The notes under the pieces were generated by a model that made no database searches, was not told the DNA's origin, and was given only the letters and a program-made list of their open reading frames with translations. A stretch of 37,575 nucleotides of DNA from Apostichopus parvimensis (taxonomy: Eukaryota; Echinodermata; Holothuroidea; Aspidochirotida; Stichopodidae): contig KN883437.1 in NCBI GenBank assembly GCA_000934455.1, positions 14,304 to 51,878 on the forward strand. Direction: 5' to 3'. The stretch's first letter is position 1; every line of letters begins with the position of its first letter. The position numbers and the translations under genes are program-made. This document shows positions 1 to 12,956 of the stretch, piece by piece.

Positions 1-614
1 TTTTTTTTTCTGAGGTAAATAGACAGTAAACATACGTATAAAGCGACTAAAAACAGCCCCACACATTTCCCAAATCCTAACAGCACACATTCGTACGACC
101 ACAAAAATAAGGTGCCCGGTTGATAAATGTGACAGATAAAGCAATTAGTTCTTTCAGGTCACACCTGGGTAAACTTTTCCTCCGGAAAGCAAAGCCCCTT
201 AATTGTTTTGAGAGTTCCTAATGAGCTTAAACCATTTTATTCTGTTTTTTATGTTATTACATCTAAACAGAGGTAAACTGTAATCATTTATCTAAACTTT
301 AAGTATTTCTGTTTTATTTATTTATTGTTTAGAAGAATTAAGGGCACCAAACTTGCCACAGATTAGCATTCCCCTAATTACACCAGGACAGCAGTTGGCC
401 CGATTTTAAGCTCAGGTCTTTAAGTGCATGGTCAAAACATCAAACAAGATTAAGAAAGACATTTTAAAACTACGTCACACCAAGTCTAACAACATCTACT
501 TGGATGGCTATGGGTAGTTTTTAATACAGGGATGTCGTATACTACTACTACTACGATGGGTGAAACCATCTTGTGTTTTGAACATGAAGATTGGTCACTT
601 ACATTCTGTGCATT

Positions 615-1090
615 TGTATGATAAAACCAATAATAATAATAATAATAAAATGAACTTATAAAGCGCTAAAATCTACTGAGTATTCAATAGCGCTGTACAA
701 CCCTAATAAAACGCCAACTTGAAAAAATGAGTCTTCAAACAAGACTTGAACTGACTGAGAGTGGGAGAACTCCGCACAGATATGGGCTGACCATTCCAGA
801 GCTTGGGCCCGGCTGATGGAAAGGCACGGTCACCATAGGTTTTCAGTTTAGTTCTGGGAACAGTGAGAGTGAGTGTATTGCTAGAACGCAAGGTATAACA
901 AGTATTGACCTGGAAGGACAGATCGTCTGACAAATAGGCGGGTGCCATTCCATGAATGCACTTATACACCAGGAGCAGTACTTTGAAATTAATTCTGAAT
1001 TCAACAGGCAACCAGTGCAAAGAGTGGAGGATACTCAACGATGGTGTGTTGAAGTCATAGCAGTCTACAACCAAGATATGATTCATAATG
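615..1090 (-). mobile_element. LINE fragment (CR1/L2-like), 3' end of the reverse-transcriptase ORF
   Basis: The minus strand encodes the C-terminal end of a non-LTR retrotransposon polyprotein. LHSLHWLPVEFRINFK and VYKCIHGMAPAYLSD are followed by LRSSNTLTLTVPRTKLKTYG, DRAFPSAGPKLWN and FKSCLKTHFFKLAFY, the usual end of CR1/L2-type ORF2 proteins. Shortly after the stop comes gcgctttataag and then a run of ATT units (about 627-650), the typical 3' tail that ends with GCGCTATATAA plus a short microsatellite. The copy is 5'-truncated: the reverse-transcriptase catalytic motifs and the endonuclease are absent. The sequence just upstream of HWLPV is already diverged. It is a dead insertion within intron 5, in the same orientation as the host gene. 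Confidence 0.88.
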
Positions 1091-2122
1091 TTTATCCTTC
1101 TATCGCATGGTTTTATGCTTCAGTATGTTGTTCCTACTCATGTGTCACCCATTCCTAACCTCTTTATCACTGAAGTGCACAGCTAAATAGTAACTAAAAA
1201 AAAAAAAAATTATCACTTTTTTTTTCTTCCTTTTCTTTATAGCATTTTTTCCCCATCAAGTAACCAGATCATTATATTCATTACATTTCATAATATACTT
1301 TCTTTTGTGATTCCCCCCCCCCCCTCCTCTTTTCTTCTATGCTTTTCTTCTTTTTTAACAGGTTGTTAGGAATAACACCAAGAATATAAGCCTCTGGTCC
1401 TGCTTGCACTTGGGAGAGAAATCATATTTTCTTCTTACATATCAAACATGTGAACTTTCAGAGGACAACAATGGAAACGCAACAAATCTCTGTGTACCAA
1501 ACACATGTTCACCCCCTCAGACAAGACATTTCGCCCGCAGCAAGTAAACAATCACTCCAAAGAAACAATCTGATTTCAACCCCCAGGGCAGGATCTTTGG
1601 GACCCTGTCTGTTACTTGTAACTTGTATGACAAGAATACCTGACAAAAGCTCTCTAAAAAAAATTAATCAGTAAGTGAAATATTAGACTGTCTGCACTTG
1701 TAGAGGTCAATCCAAGGTCAATATTTACTTATTCATGTACAAAAAAAAACAAGATCTAACAATCTAATCTAGATTTCAAAGTCTTAAAGTTGCTTTTAAA
1801 AGTCTGTACAAAGCTGTAACCAGAATATAATATATAAAAGTCTTTAGTTAGTTATATGAACCAACTTTCATCTGACCGATACGAATGTTACTTGAGAATG
1901 ATCCAATCACAGGAATATGACTAATCCATGGATTCACAGAAAGACAGGTAAGAGGTTGGGAAGAAATAGAAATAGAATAGATGGAGGGGTAAGGGGGGGG
2001 GTGGAAGAGGACAATCTTTTGGCAGGTAAGACATACTAATTTGAAGACAGCTTTAATACGGTATGCATACTGAACAAGCATCAGAGACAAACAATATGAA
2101 GGGATGCTATCGCTGCAGATGT

Positions 2123-2335
2123 AATAGTGACCTCACCAATGTAACCACAACAACATTGTGACCTCAACAATGTAACCTCAGCAACATTGTAACCTCAACA
2201 ACATGTAACAATGTAACCTCAACAACATTGTGACCTCAACAATGTAACCTCAGCAACATTGTAACCTCAACAACATGTAACAATGTAACCTCAACAACAT
2301 TAATTGTAACCTCAACAATGTGCAACTTTGTCAAA
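2123..2335. repeat. Minisatellite with a 72-bp period
   Basis: About 2.7 copies of a unit built from short aacctcaacaac and aatgtaacctca blocks. The anchor caacatt recurs at 2151, 2223 and 2295, exactly 72 bp apart. The unit is itself made of a roughly 24-bp sub-repeat, suggesting two levels of duplication. Confidence 0.93.
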
Positions 2336-3249
2336 TACCTTTTCGCAAAAATTCAGGCTACTGTGGGAATGGAATCCATGCTTAATTCTTAAAGATCTAC
2401 GGACACCTAGGAACAACAATGTCCTAATCACTTTAATAGGCATTAGAAATTCATTTCTTAATTCTAGATTCAATTATGAATAAATATTAGTTAATTATGC
2501 ACATTAATGATGTAAAGGGAATGGCTGCCTAATTTTCTGTTTTGTTATTCCTTTCTTTTTTCAACCTTCGTTTCAAGGACACTGAACTCAGGTTTGTGGC
2601 CTAAGGCAATCTTTTGGAAATATTGTATTGTCATCTTTGAAAAGAGGAACATCACATTATTCAAATGATATATGTGGGCTTGTAATTAAGGGGTTCACTT
2701 ATTACTGGCTAAAATAAGAAATTTTCATGAGTGCGACAGTATATGTCATAAATTGCACATATTTAATGCTTCCCAGATTTATCAAAACTTCAAATACATG
2801 TGTATATCTTGGAAACGAAAAGAGCTTTTCGAAAACTTTAAACAGATTTTGCATGAGGTTACCACACAAAAACAAATGCACTCAACCTTTTATACCTAGA
2901 ATGTTTACATCTATCATTAATTATTTTCTGAGGAGGAAAGATAGGCATGACAATAACTAATATCTAGATTGGAAGCTTATAATCTCATTATATACATTTA
3001 GTTGGATTGTGAATTGTCCTTCCTTCCTCCCACCCATCTACAAAAAAATATTATAAGGAAAGGGGAGGGGGGATGGTGGTCTTTGTCAAGGACCTGATTA
3101 AAATCAAAGGTAGTCTCCAGGGTGCGATTCATAATTAGAAGATATGGTTTCAGATTATAGGAAAAGATAGTTTTCAAGAAAGAATTCAGGGAAACAAGGT
3201 CTCAGTAACATGGAAAAAATCTGCCAAATTCATATCTCAAACATATTAG

Positions 3250-3462
3250 TATATATACATAGGAACTTTATACTTTATATACACTTTATATACACTTTAT
3301 ATATACACTTTATATATACACTTTACATCTACACTCTATATATATACATATACACTTTACACTTTATATATACACTTATATATACACTTTATATATACAC
3401 TTTATATATACACTCTATATACACTTTATATATACATAGGAACTATATATACATAGGAACCA
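3250..3462. repeat. AT-rich TATACACTTT array
   Basis: Degenerate tandem units of the form actttatatatac (about 11-15 bp) run for some 200 bp. The ORF across it is a by-product of the repeat. It ends 137 bp before the exon 5 donor. Confidence 0.93.
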
Positions 3463-3598
3463 TACTTTTGTAACTTACCACAGCTTCCATCTATAATGTA
3501 TTTTAAAAGTATTAGCTGTAATGTACGAACATATTACGACTTCTCTGCTAATCAATTAGGTGTGGCTAGATACTGACAGGCAAGAAATGAGGACTCAC

Positions 3599-3770
3599 CA
3601 TTGATATCAAAGTCAGTATATAATGTTGGACGTTATCACCGTGGTGATCCACCATTTTACTATCGGCTACGACCATCAATTCCAAGAAATGTTCGTAAGA
3701 CTTGAAGCGCTTTCTTCGGCTCTTGGCTTTATCTGAGCCGTCAGTTCTTTCAGTTTTACTGGCTTTTATG
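3599..3770 (-). CDS. ADAMTS: ADAMTS9/20-like protease, coding exon 5 (furin site and start of catalytic domain)
   Basis: The exon follows a cttatttcag acceptor and ends ATA TCA ATG at a gtgagt donor in phase 0, covering residues 265-321. A basic run ending RRKR (282-285) is a textbook furin site where the propeptide is removed in the secretory pathway or at the cell surface. The mature enzyme would begin FKSYEH, followed by FLELMVVADSKMVDHHGD and NVQHYILTLISM, which is the first beta strand and helix of the adamalysin catalytic domain. The HGxNxQHYILTLxS pattern is closest to what I know of the ADAMTS9, ADAMTS20 and GON-1 clade, whose members cleave large proteoglycans and act in cell migration. 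The zinc-binding HExxHxxGxxHD motif is encoded by exons outside the window. Family is certain; clade is an inference from about 35 residues. Confidence 0.95.
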
Positions 3771-4203
3771 CTGAAATAAGAACAATTTTACAGAAAAAAC
3801 ATTGTACTCAAATCTGGATAGAATTTGTGAGTGAAATATACATGGCACTCACATTTATCTTCTAGATGGTTACACCATTTAGAACATAGACAATACTGTA
3901 TGTTCGATTATGAAATGCAACCTATTATTCATGGATATCGAAAACTTACTAAATTGGGTATTTGTAAGAGACAATTATATGTGCTGGCCTCCATTCAACA
4001 TATTCCTCCCTTTTCAAACTAGTCTACAAAAATGTGATAACCTTTTAGCACTGTGCCCCCACCGCCCCACTTCCCAGGGTTAACCGGCCCCTTACTCTTG
4101 GCCGACTCTGGTTGTTACTCCCTACCAATGTGTTGCTACCACATATCCGAATATTGTAATTCACTTTTTTGTTTTTGCTATGTGTTCATAGATACTTCAA
4201 AGA

Positions 4204-4306
4204 TGATACTTTTTAAGAAAAGTCACCCAGGAAAGAACCTGGGCAGGAAAACCAAACTACCGAACGATTGATCCGCTCTCAACCCCAGTCCCCTTGCATC
4301 GAGACT
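4204..4306. repeat. Dispersed repeat, copy A
   Basis: This stretch aligns along about 100 bp with 17415-17509. Shared blocks include ttttaagaaaa, accca, ggaaaaccaaac-like and an exact 18-mer, ctctcaaccccagtcccc. Two diverged copies 13 kb apart in the same gene suggest a SINE or other dispersed element. Its ends and class are not visible. Confidence 0.7.
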
Positions 4307-5167
4307 GTGACTGTGAGGGGAATGGTGATACACACCCAACTATGATCACACTGCAAAGATGATATATACCTCAGTTTCTCTTTGATTATATTTCTTTGAC
4401 TGAACTTTCCACCCACAGGACTGCACAAGGTGTTCTTCTTCTTTCTCTACCATATAACAATATCAGCCAAAGCCAAAAAAAACTCCAGAACTTTGGTCCT
4501 ATCAATGCACTATTCTACTAAATCCTATTGTCTGATTCTTGAAAAAAAAGTCATATAAGCTTCTTTGCGGCTTTATCTTGGTAAGCTTCTTCTGGCATTA
4601 ATACACAGTGAAGCATTCGGGTGCTTCTTCTACACCCCCTTTGTGGCCGGCCCTTCACCTAGCAAGTCATTGAAGAAGGGAGCAAGCAACCTTGATTCTG
4701 ATCTGCACACAAGCAGGCAGCAGCAGCATTAGTGACCTGGGTTTTGGTAGCGTACTTTATACTTTCAACGAGAGTTTACCATTTTATCCTGATGTGAAAA
4801 GAAACTCCAACTTTTTACACCCTTTAAGTTTAAAAGTTTTTGTGGGTGATGGGATCTGTGTGAGGATTATCCCTCCTTTTCGCTCTTTTGTTGTAGCTTG
4901 GTTTCAGTTGGAGATTGACTGGTATAAGGCGGTGGTGTATAGGGTCAAAAGTTGGACTTGTCAGGTACAAAGTGCTACTAAAAAGGTGAAAGGTTTCTGG
5001 CAGGACCTCTATCAGTTTGGTTTTCTAACATATTCCATCGAACATGATCGGTAGAACTTGGACGCACCTCGATCTGCACTACTTAGATAAAATCTCAAGC
5101 AAATAACACCCCAATCACAAGCAATTGGTTCAAAGATAAAATATATGTGACTTTACATTTTGATACA

Positions 5168-5330
5168 TTCCATTCACTTGAAGAACTTGAAAATTCATGA
5201 ACAGCTACGGTAACAAGTTTAGGAGCTATAAATTATAGCTGAACATGTTTCCATTCACTTTAAGAACTTGAAAATTCATGAACAGCTACGGTAACAAATT
5301 TAAGGTGCTATAAATTATAGCCGAGCATGC
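5168..5330. repeat. Tandem duplication with an 81-bp period
   Basis: Two copies of ttccattcactt...gaacttgaaaattcatgaac...agctacggtaacaa...gctataaattatagc start at 5168 and 5249. They differ by only a few substitutions. The duplication ends 55 bp below exon 4. Confidence 0.93.
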
Positions 5331-5384
5331 TCAAGAGAATAAAAGTAGTAATTAGGGTCTAATGTGAAAGGAACAAAAACTTAC

Positions 5385-5463
5385 TTTTTATTTAAATGAT
5401 CTGCTATGGAGTTTAACTGTGATGAAAAACTGTTTGATCTTGAGCTAAATTCTCCTCCTGCAT
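5385..5463 (-). CDS. ADAMTS: ADAMTS9/20-like protease, coding exon 4 (propeptide linker)
   Basis: This is a 79-nt exon, too short to stand out as an ORF. I found it because exons 3 and 5 do not join in phase (1 versus 2) without something between them. A gtttttatttacag acceptor and a perfect gtaagt donor flank it. Read in the phase inherited from exon 3 it is fully open, encoding DAGGEFSSRSNSFSSQ and then LNSIADHLNK (residues 238-263), and it ends with two bases that join C of exon 5 to make Asn264. The content is Ser/Asn-rich with no fold-defining motif, as expected for the variable linker between the cysteine switch and the furin site. Splice signals and the unique phase fit are the evidence; no homology is claimed for this segment. 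A 25-kb intron separates it from exon 3. Confidence 0.8.
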
Positions 5464-6992
5464 CTGTAAATAAAAACAAAACAAAGGTTAAAGAAGCTCT
5501 CGTGTAAATCTATGATCTAACAGAAAGGATCATGTGACCACAGGTACCAAAATACTGACATTTTATGCCCTGAATTTTTAATTCTTGCTCGGAGTGCAAT
5601 CTAACAAAGACAAATACTTTTATGACAGTAAAAACAACAAAAGATATTCTTACCACACATGAATGCAAAAATTATACAAAAACACACTTAATACAATTAT
5701 TTTAGATGATCATGCTCACTGTCCATAGCATCCTACATTATCAAAGAAACAATTGCGGATACACTACTCTATGACCATTTACCAGAAAGTTGATATTTCT
5801 CTCATTAAATCTTGAAAAGAGCAAAGTTATTTAGGGGTTGAACAGGACTGGGACCAGTGAACTTGGTGTTTCTCACGTATCCCTGTCCCCTAACAACTGA
5901 GTTACCAGCCATTTGTTGGTGGGAATCTCTGCATAACTATTTGTTTGCTGGGGTGCCTGTCAATGTTAATTTAATGTCGTTCAAATTAAGTCGTAGGCAT
6001 TGCCCCCACATTTTAGCACCATAAAAATGGTTCTGACGAGTCTCCGAATGAGCTCTGAGGGTGGCAGAGAAATGCATGTTGAAATATGTGCAATGGTGAC
6101 CATTATGTTTGACTATCTAGCCAAGTTAAGGCCAAATACAAATCATATTATGATAGTACATCATTAAAGAACAATTGTGGGATTTTCTGCAAGATATATA
6201 CCCGACATTAGAAATGTGTTGAATGTATTACCCCTGGTGGAACCAGTTTTGACCCTTAAGATAACAAACCTACTTTTCTTCTATGAAGATGTGTTGGCTT
6301 CACTCACCAAGCCTGGGGGAGATATATATCTTGAGATAGTACAGAGCATTTCTCCTAGTGATGCCTGTTTCGTGGTGTTTCAAGGCAAGTCTGTGATTCC
6401 ATAGCTGGAACCAATTTGTGGTTTTATGGTTTTCATTTCAAACAAATGGGACACAGCACAGTGTGTGGAGGATACATAGTGAGATTTCCAATGTCTTTTT
6501 CAATTTCAGGCTATGAATTGAAGTTTTACCGTTGTGGGAATAATGACATCATATACTTTACTGCATACTGCAGTAATAGCATGCACACACAAACTCACAC
6601 ACACACTATTGACCATGCAACTCACTAACATGTCTATGCAGGTAAATTCCGGTACACACAAAATGCAGTTATATTCACGGTAGGCCTATAATCAAAATCA
6701 GTTTTCCTCACTGATACATACAGTAAGTGACTGCACTTTGAAGCAAAATAGTCTCATAAAATCATTTCGTTTTATCCTTTTTAACTCAACATCATAATAA
6801 TCATATTTCATTATAAACTTCAAATGCACTGGTTCATATTCAATTTAGGGGTGCATGCATGAGCATACTATAGGATTCTATCTCTCCTACAATATCATAC
6901 ATAGTTACTGTAGGTGTTTAATTTTCTTTATATTGAGCTATGGAACTATGTAACATACTGTACAGTAAGCCCTCCTTTGTGGTCCCCTTCCT

Positions 6993-7011
6993 CCCCCCCC
7001 CCCCCCCCCCC
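6993..7011. repeat. Poly-C tract
   Basis: An uninterrupted run of about 19 C. Similar shorter C or G runs recur through the window (about 1315, 13311, 16509, 16739, 23293, 24241, 27008, 37480). Confidence 0.9.
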
Positions 7012-9084
7012 AGCAGATGCCATTGTGTAGTCCTAACATAAACCTTGTAAGTTTATTTACATTGCTAGAACATACAGTTAATCACATAACCATACTTCCA
7101 ATGTATGTCACTGTCAATGCACAAAGTTGTAACTTCTTTGTACGGTCTTAAATTTCACGATCAGCTTCGTATGGTCGTTGAAGGGTCTTTGTTGGGTCTT
7201 TGTAGGGTCTTGAATCATAAAAGATAAAAGAGTACATCAGACAGCTCTAGAGCTGAAACAATAAAATTCATTATCTAATTTCTATTAAACTTTTGAGTGG
7301 GCATATATATACTGTGCCGTGGGCCTATTCAATCCGTTGAATTTGTGGTATTTATGAATGGGCAATTGTGTTAGACTTACAAAGAATACGACCAAACCAC
7401 TATGCACAGAAGTTAGGAAACTGCTGGTTATTAGGAGCAAACTATCTCCATAAATTGCAGTTATTATATGGAAGTCATTGTCAGAATATAACACAGGATT
7501 TATTCTTCAAAGATACTGCATTGACAAAGAGCACAAAGCTGTTCATGCTATTTTAAAATACTATCCTTTCAGGACTTTCCTTTGACTGACAAAGATAATT
7601 ACCTGTATTATAAATATCACATTTTAGTAGAATAAAAAATCTTGCTCACACATATTTTAATCAAGTTTCAGAGACCCTAGTAGGATTTGAGTAATATCCG
7701 TCTCAAACCAAAGACTGAAGAATTTAAGTTTGAAAGACAGAATAATTATGGGATTACCTCTATATGCTCTCAAGCACCACTCTGAAATTTAATTTGCGAC
7801 AATCTGCAGGAAACATACTTAACTGTTAAACGGTGACCTACAAAGGGAATCTGTAACATATTAAAGTCGATCTAAATTTGCAGCAGGAGCAAAAACGAAA
7901 ATTAACCTGTCAAATATTTGCACGTGCACAATAAGATCGTATGTAAAATTTGTGGGACACAAACTTTGCTATAACAAATCAAACACTTCATATTAATCTT
8001 TGAACAGTAATAGCCAAGTGGTTGCAATCACATCTATAATCTTTCAATTTGACAGAAGGAGATCCAATAATTTTGAATGATATCATATTGCTTTATAGGA
8101 ATTGATTTACAAAATTTAAATCAAGTTATGAAATTTAAAAGCAAGCTCAAAATGGAGCTTCAATCCATTTGATGTAACATTATTTTTATATGTCTATGAG
8201 TTGTAGTAGTAGTAGTGGCATAAACTGTCCTTAATGCTATTACATAAATTTAACATGTAGTAGACCTTGTGTTGTTGCTAACATACACAGCGGCTTAAAT
8301 ATACCGTAATCAACTAAATTACATTGATTAATTGACTCATTGCACATTACAGGAGAGCCCAGGAATAAATATTCCACTCCTCCTTAAAACACCATCATTT
8401 CCCACACAATAACTCATATATTGGCTAGACTAAAGTTTCATCCAATACTGATGAACTAAGCACGATTCAATGGTTTTATTGGGTATACACTGCAGTGTAC
8501 AGACTGTATTATACATATAGATATCAATACGTGCACATATGTTTGCATACTGGCTCTAATTAACTTACAACATAGCACCTCCGTAGATATAGCTTTGACA
8601 TATTGGCTTAGCTGATAAGAATTATCTTTTGGGGGCATAACTTTTCAGACTGATTCCAACAGCTAAAATAATAGCATTGAATTAACTAAGTACAGTACGG
8701 ATCGTATACCCCCCTTGTACACGATAATGATAAGAAATTAGGCCAAGGACTGAAATTCAAAACAGATGACTTTACCCAAGGGGGAACAGGTTCCTTGCAT
8801 CCCCGTAAGCCCCTGTGACCATTATCCCATTAGTCAAAGTTGTATATCAATTGAGTAGGCAAAGAAGAAGAAGATAACAAACTTTATTTACGACGACGAT
8901 TCACATCATCTGTATTGCATATCCAGGAGGAGAGGTATCTTGCCGTGAATAATCCCTCCCTGGGTTCAAGTTAATACGGGCAGATCAAAGGGATTATATC
9001 GTTAACGGAGGGGTAACATACGGCTAACATACTACATTGTAGTCAATCTTTTTGTACTCATAAACATCGGAAGCTCTTTGTACA

Positions 9085-9107
9085 TAAATATATATATATA
9101 TATATTG
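9085..9107. repeat. (TA)n microsatellite
   Basis: A perfect TA dinucleotide run of about ten units. Confidence 0.9.
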
Positions 9108-9322
9108 GCACGCTGCTGTTCATGACAATATGGAGTTGAATTACCATTGTGTATGGAGGAAAGAAGATAAGAACGGGCAACATGTGGAATGTCTTACAAT
9201 GACAAACAGAAAAACCTAGCAAACTCTTTTATTTTTTGTAAAGAGATCTTTGAAGGTCATTGTCTGTACAAACCTTAATTTTATAATACTATCAAAAACA
9301 AATAGCTAAAAGGTTTCATGGT

Positions 9323-9515
9323 TAGAATTAATTCTCCATAAGATCATACTTCCACAAATGGTTGTTGACAAGACTTAATTCTCCATAAAATCATTCTTCA
9401 ACAATGGTTGTTGATAAAAATTAATTCTCCATAAGATCATTCTTCAACAGTGGTACTGTAGTTGGTAAGAATTAGTTCTCCATAAGATCATTCTTCCACA
9501 GTGGTCGTTGATGTG
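9323..9515. repeat. Minisatellite, four copies of about 48 bp
   Basis: The block ttaattctccataagatcat followed by cttcaacaatggttgttgat recurs four times, at about 9329, 9378, 9421 and 9470. Substitutions are small and there is one short insertion (tactgta) in the third copy. Confidence 0.9.
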
Positions 9516-10589
9516 AAATTGGAGTGTAAATAACCTCAGATGAGGACACTGCTTTGAGGGTGTGACAGTGTCATGATGCTTCTTAAATTTAGAACATGCG
9601 CAACCATTATCTGACTTTTTAGCATATGACCTTTTGGCATCTAGATTCTAGAGTAATAATAGCATTATAACTCTTTGATATTATAACTCCATGAATAAGT
9701 TTGCAAAATAAGTATGAATATCTAGTTTCCCATTGAAAAACTAGCGAAAATACAATCGAACCTATCATTTGGTCTTATATGTATGTCCTTGGATCTCACA
9801 CAAACCTTGCTCATTTGCATTCGTTTACAGAATGTATCATATAAAACAAGCGACTAGAAAACAATTTGTTCTCATCATAACTCACGTCAGGTCTTCAGAC
9901 ACCACCTCCATATATTTTGTCGTAACTCTTTTCACTATGATGGAAACGACATAAACCTATTCAATCTCTTTTTTTTTATCCCTTTTTCCTGTAAATTTCT
10001 GCTCTTTCTGTAAGAAATATAATCCCTTGATCCTTAAAGATTCATGAAAATCAAGGTTTTCGGTAGTAGAAAAACCATGATCCACACATCCTATTTCATA
10101 AATGGCCCTAAATTGCAGACTTTACAATCACATGTATATAAACCCCACCGGGCAAGTCTCAAATCAAAATCAGGAAATAACTTGGCAGCGCGGAGATAAG
10201 GGATACATAACTACTTGATTGCTGAGCAGGAATTACTTCCTGAAATAGCTATAACAACATTGTTACAGCTGATATGAGCTCTATCTTTGTCTGTGACCCT
10301 TGACAAACTTTATTTTCGGTATTAGGATTACCGGAAGGAAGAGCTTCACCAGTGACCCAAAATAGAGGAATGTGTTTCGGAAACAACTGAACTTTTCACT
10401 CGGATGAACCTGCAATTCTGCAATGATGTTGAAAAATGGCGACATGATTATATAAAGATATCTCTCTTATTTGGTCCTTTGTGACTCGATAGATTTGTAA
10501 AGTTATATATAATAACATTAAATAATTACAATTATATATAATTTGGTACTTTCAACTGACATTTATTGGAGATGTTATTTAGTTAACTA

Positions 10590-11225
10590 TTCATTCAAGC
10601 AGTTTGTGATGGACATACCTAGGAATTGGTTGAAAAATATAAACTTCTAAAGTCCTGAGGAATATATTAACAAATTGATGGCTTCTTTAAACATAATTGA
10701 TCAACCTTTTCAGTTAATTATTTATTCATTCAAGCAGTAAGTGATGGTCATACCTAGGACTTGGTTGAAAATATCAACTTCTAAAGGAGGAATTTTTTAA
10801 ACAAACTGATGGCTTCTTTAAACATAATTTATCAACCTTTTCAGTTCATTATTTATTCATTCAAGCAGTAAGTGATGGTCATACCTAGGAATTGGTTGAA
10901 AAGTACAAACACCCAAAGGAGGAATATCTTAACAAAATTATGGCTTCTTTAAGCATAATTTAGCAACTAATCCAGGTAAGTATTCATTCAAGCAGTAAGT
11001 GATGGTCATACTGTACCTAGATATTGGTTGAAAAATATACACTTCTAAAGGAGGAATATCTTAACAAACTGATGGATTCTTTAAGCATAATTTAGCAACT
11101 TATCCAGGTAAGTATTCTTTAAAGTATGTGATAGTCATACCTAGATATTGGTTGAAAAATATAAACTTCTAATGGAGGAATATCTTAACAAACTGATGGC
11201 TGCTTTAAACATAATTTAGCAGGAA
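10590..11225. repeat. Five-copy minisatellite with ~130-bp units
   Basis: Units begin tcattcaagcagtaagtgat (starts near 10591, 10726, 10857, 10984; a degraded start near 11114). They continue with catacctaggaattggttgaa, aaacttctaaaggaggaat, a cttaacaaactgatggc block and a ctttaaacataattta block. Unit length varies from 127 to 135 bp. Confidence 0.93.
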
Positions 11226-11608
11226 AGTGACCCACTTCAAGGAAGAGTGCTTCACGCTTTAAACTTTTCTCATGAATGTATTAACTCTGACCGCAAGTCA
11301 TACAGTACTCTTTGTGTCACTGAATGATCTACGCACATATTTACACCCCTTGTCAAACTTAAAATTTCAACATCTGAAGTTTAAAGGCACCACTACAGTA
11401 CTGTATACAGTATTATTGTTTAGCATATGACATGTGGTAATATAACTAGAAGCATTAGATGTAAGAACAGTCTCAAACAGTCTCAATCTGTCTAAAGAGG
11501 TCCATGCTTAAACGACAATAGTATTGGACCCAAATATGCTAAAAGTCAATAATGGTCACTCATGCCCAATCTTCAACATGCTCATCTTACTGCTACTGTA
11601 TTCTTCCT

Positions 11609-11676
11609 ATGAGAATTTCTCTAATATCTATAATTAGACAATCCATGAGAATTTCTCTAATTTCTCTAATTAGACA
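11609..11676. repeat. Direct duplication, 36-bp period
   Basis: Two nearly identical copies of atgagaatttctctaat...ctaattagaca start at 11609 and 11645. Confidence 0.88.
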
Positions 11677-12956
11677 TTCCTTAATGTCTCAGCTGGGAAT
11701 GACTTGAAGGGTCAGTACTGTTAGAAATTTTAGTTTATTTGGGGTAAACTTGTGACCAATTCTATAAATTACATTAATTACAAATTGGAACAGAGTGCAT
11801 TATTGACAACTCCTTTACAATACTAGAAATTGCTCCGATTCCATTCCAGCATGAGTGTATAATACCACTCTGCACAATCTGCATCATGTGTACAGCTGTA
11901 CCGCCCTTCTGAAGTCTTCTAGAAGTATTCCTTGTACCAATTAGAAGCTCTAGCAAACAAGAGAAATATATCTCTACATCTAGATTCTATATATTCTATA
12001 TATATATGACAAGATATAAAATAGTAGAATACCACACAGTAAAATACAATTAAGCTGTTATAGAGCCCTCAAATGACAGTACTTCCATTCGTACAAGAAA
12101 ACTTTTCCGCAGTTTTTTATTCATGAACCAGCTTTTAGGTCATTCCATTTCAGGAATCACCAACAAGCCATGAGGTGTTATCGAATAATAACTTACAAAG
12201 TATGGATTATCAAAATTGTTGCCAATAACCAAAGTCAAGATATCAAAACAGCTACTTTAATAAGCAGTTTCCTGAACACAAAGGGCACAATATTTGAGCT
12301 AAAGGATATATGGTGAAATAACAATTTTTTTTCTCAAATAATTTGAACAATTAACAAACTAATACAAATTTACTGTTTACCGATTGAAATTGAATGCTAA
12401 ACGAAACATTATCCGCCAAGTTTGTCTTCCAAACTAACACAAAACGAATATTATTGGGATTTATTAGTGCCATATCCGTAATCTGATGTCACGGAAACAC
12501 AATACGTACCTATTACCATAGAAACACACAGGCTAACATTAACTAGCAGAAGTTAAAATATCCTTATCTCAATGGTGCTGGCGGTCTAGACATTTTGAAA
12601 TTAATCCATTAAATTTGTTAATTTTGTTTTCCTATTATTTGCTTTAAAAATGTGTTTGTGTGTGTGCAGTATGTGGACACTTCATCGTATACATGTGACC
12701 ACCTGCTTAGTATAATTTACCCTCTATGCTACGGGACACAAAAACAGTCGGATCTTCGAACCAATACTGACCGTACCAGTTCTGGGTTGTTAACCTAAGG
12801 AGGTACTGTAGGAATTAACACTACCTGTTAAACCTATTAAGTATTTCCTGTCCAGCACCCTATTGAATGTATATAAACAGAATTAAACATAAAAGGGGAA
12901 GCTCATTTGTAAAACAGAGATTGTTTTTTGTTTTTGTTTTTTAAGGGCAGATTAGG

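Larger units (their letters stand above)
1..3598 (-). other. Intron 5 (partial; continues past the window start)
   Basis: The phase-0 donor is at 3598-3593. No segment below it on the minus strand reads as the next catalytic exon, which in the family begins with a strand ending in a DPSIG-like motif. The intron is therefore longer than 3.6 kb. It contains a LINE fragment (about 615-1090), a 72-bp tandem repeat (2123-2335), an AT-rich TATACACTTT array (3250-3462), short poly-A/T and poly-C tracts near 1195-1330, and otherwise anonymous AT-rich sequence. Confidence 0.75.
3771..5384 (-). other. Intron 4 (1.6 kb, phase 2)
   Basis: A gtaagt donor at its right end and a cttatttcag acceptor at its left end bound this intron. 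It contains one copy of a dispersed repeat (4204-4306) and a two-copy 81-bp tandem duplication (5168-5330). An open frame of 120 codons on the plus strand (4692-5054) lies inside it but resembles nothing I recognise. Confidence 0.8.

Noticed and set aside
3210..3473. Tyr/Ile/Leu/Thr repeat ORF
   Set aside because: It is the translation of the TATACACTTT array.
4692..5054. Open frame of 120 codons on the plus strand within intron 4
   Set aside because: No recognisable domain, no splice or promoter support, and it lies antisense within an intron. It is probably chance or repeat-derived, though its length leaves slight doubt.
6177..6404. Open frame of 75 codons on the plus strand
   Set aside because: Short, with no family resemblance or supporting signals in an AT-rich intron.
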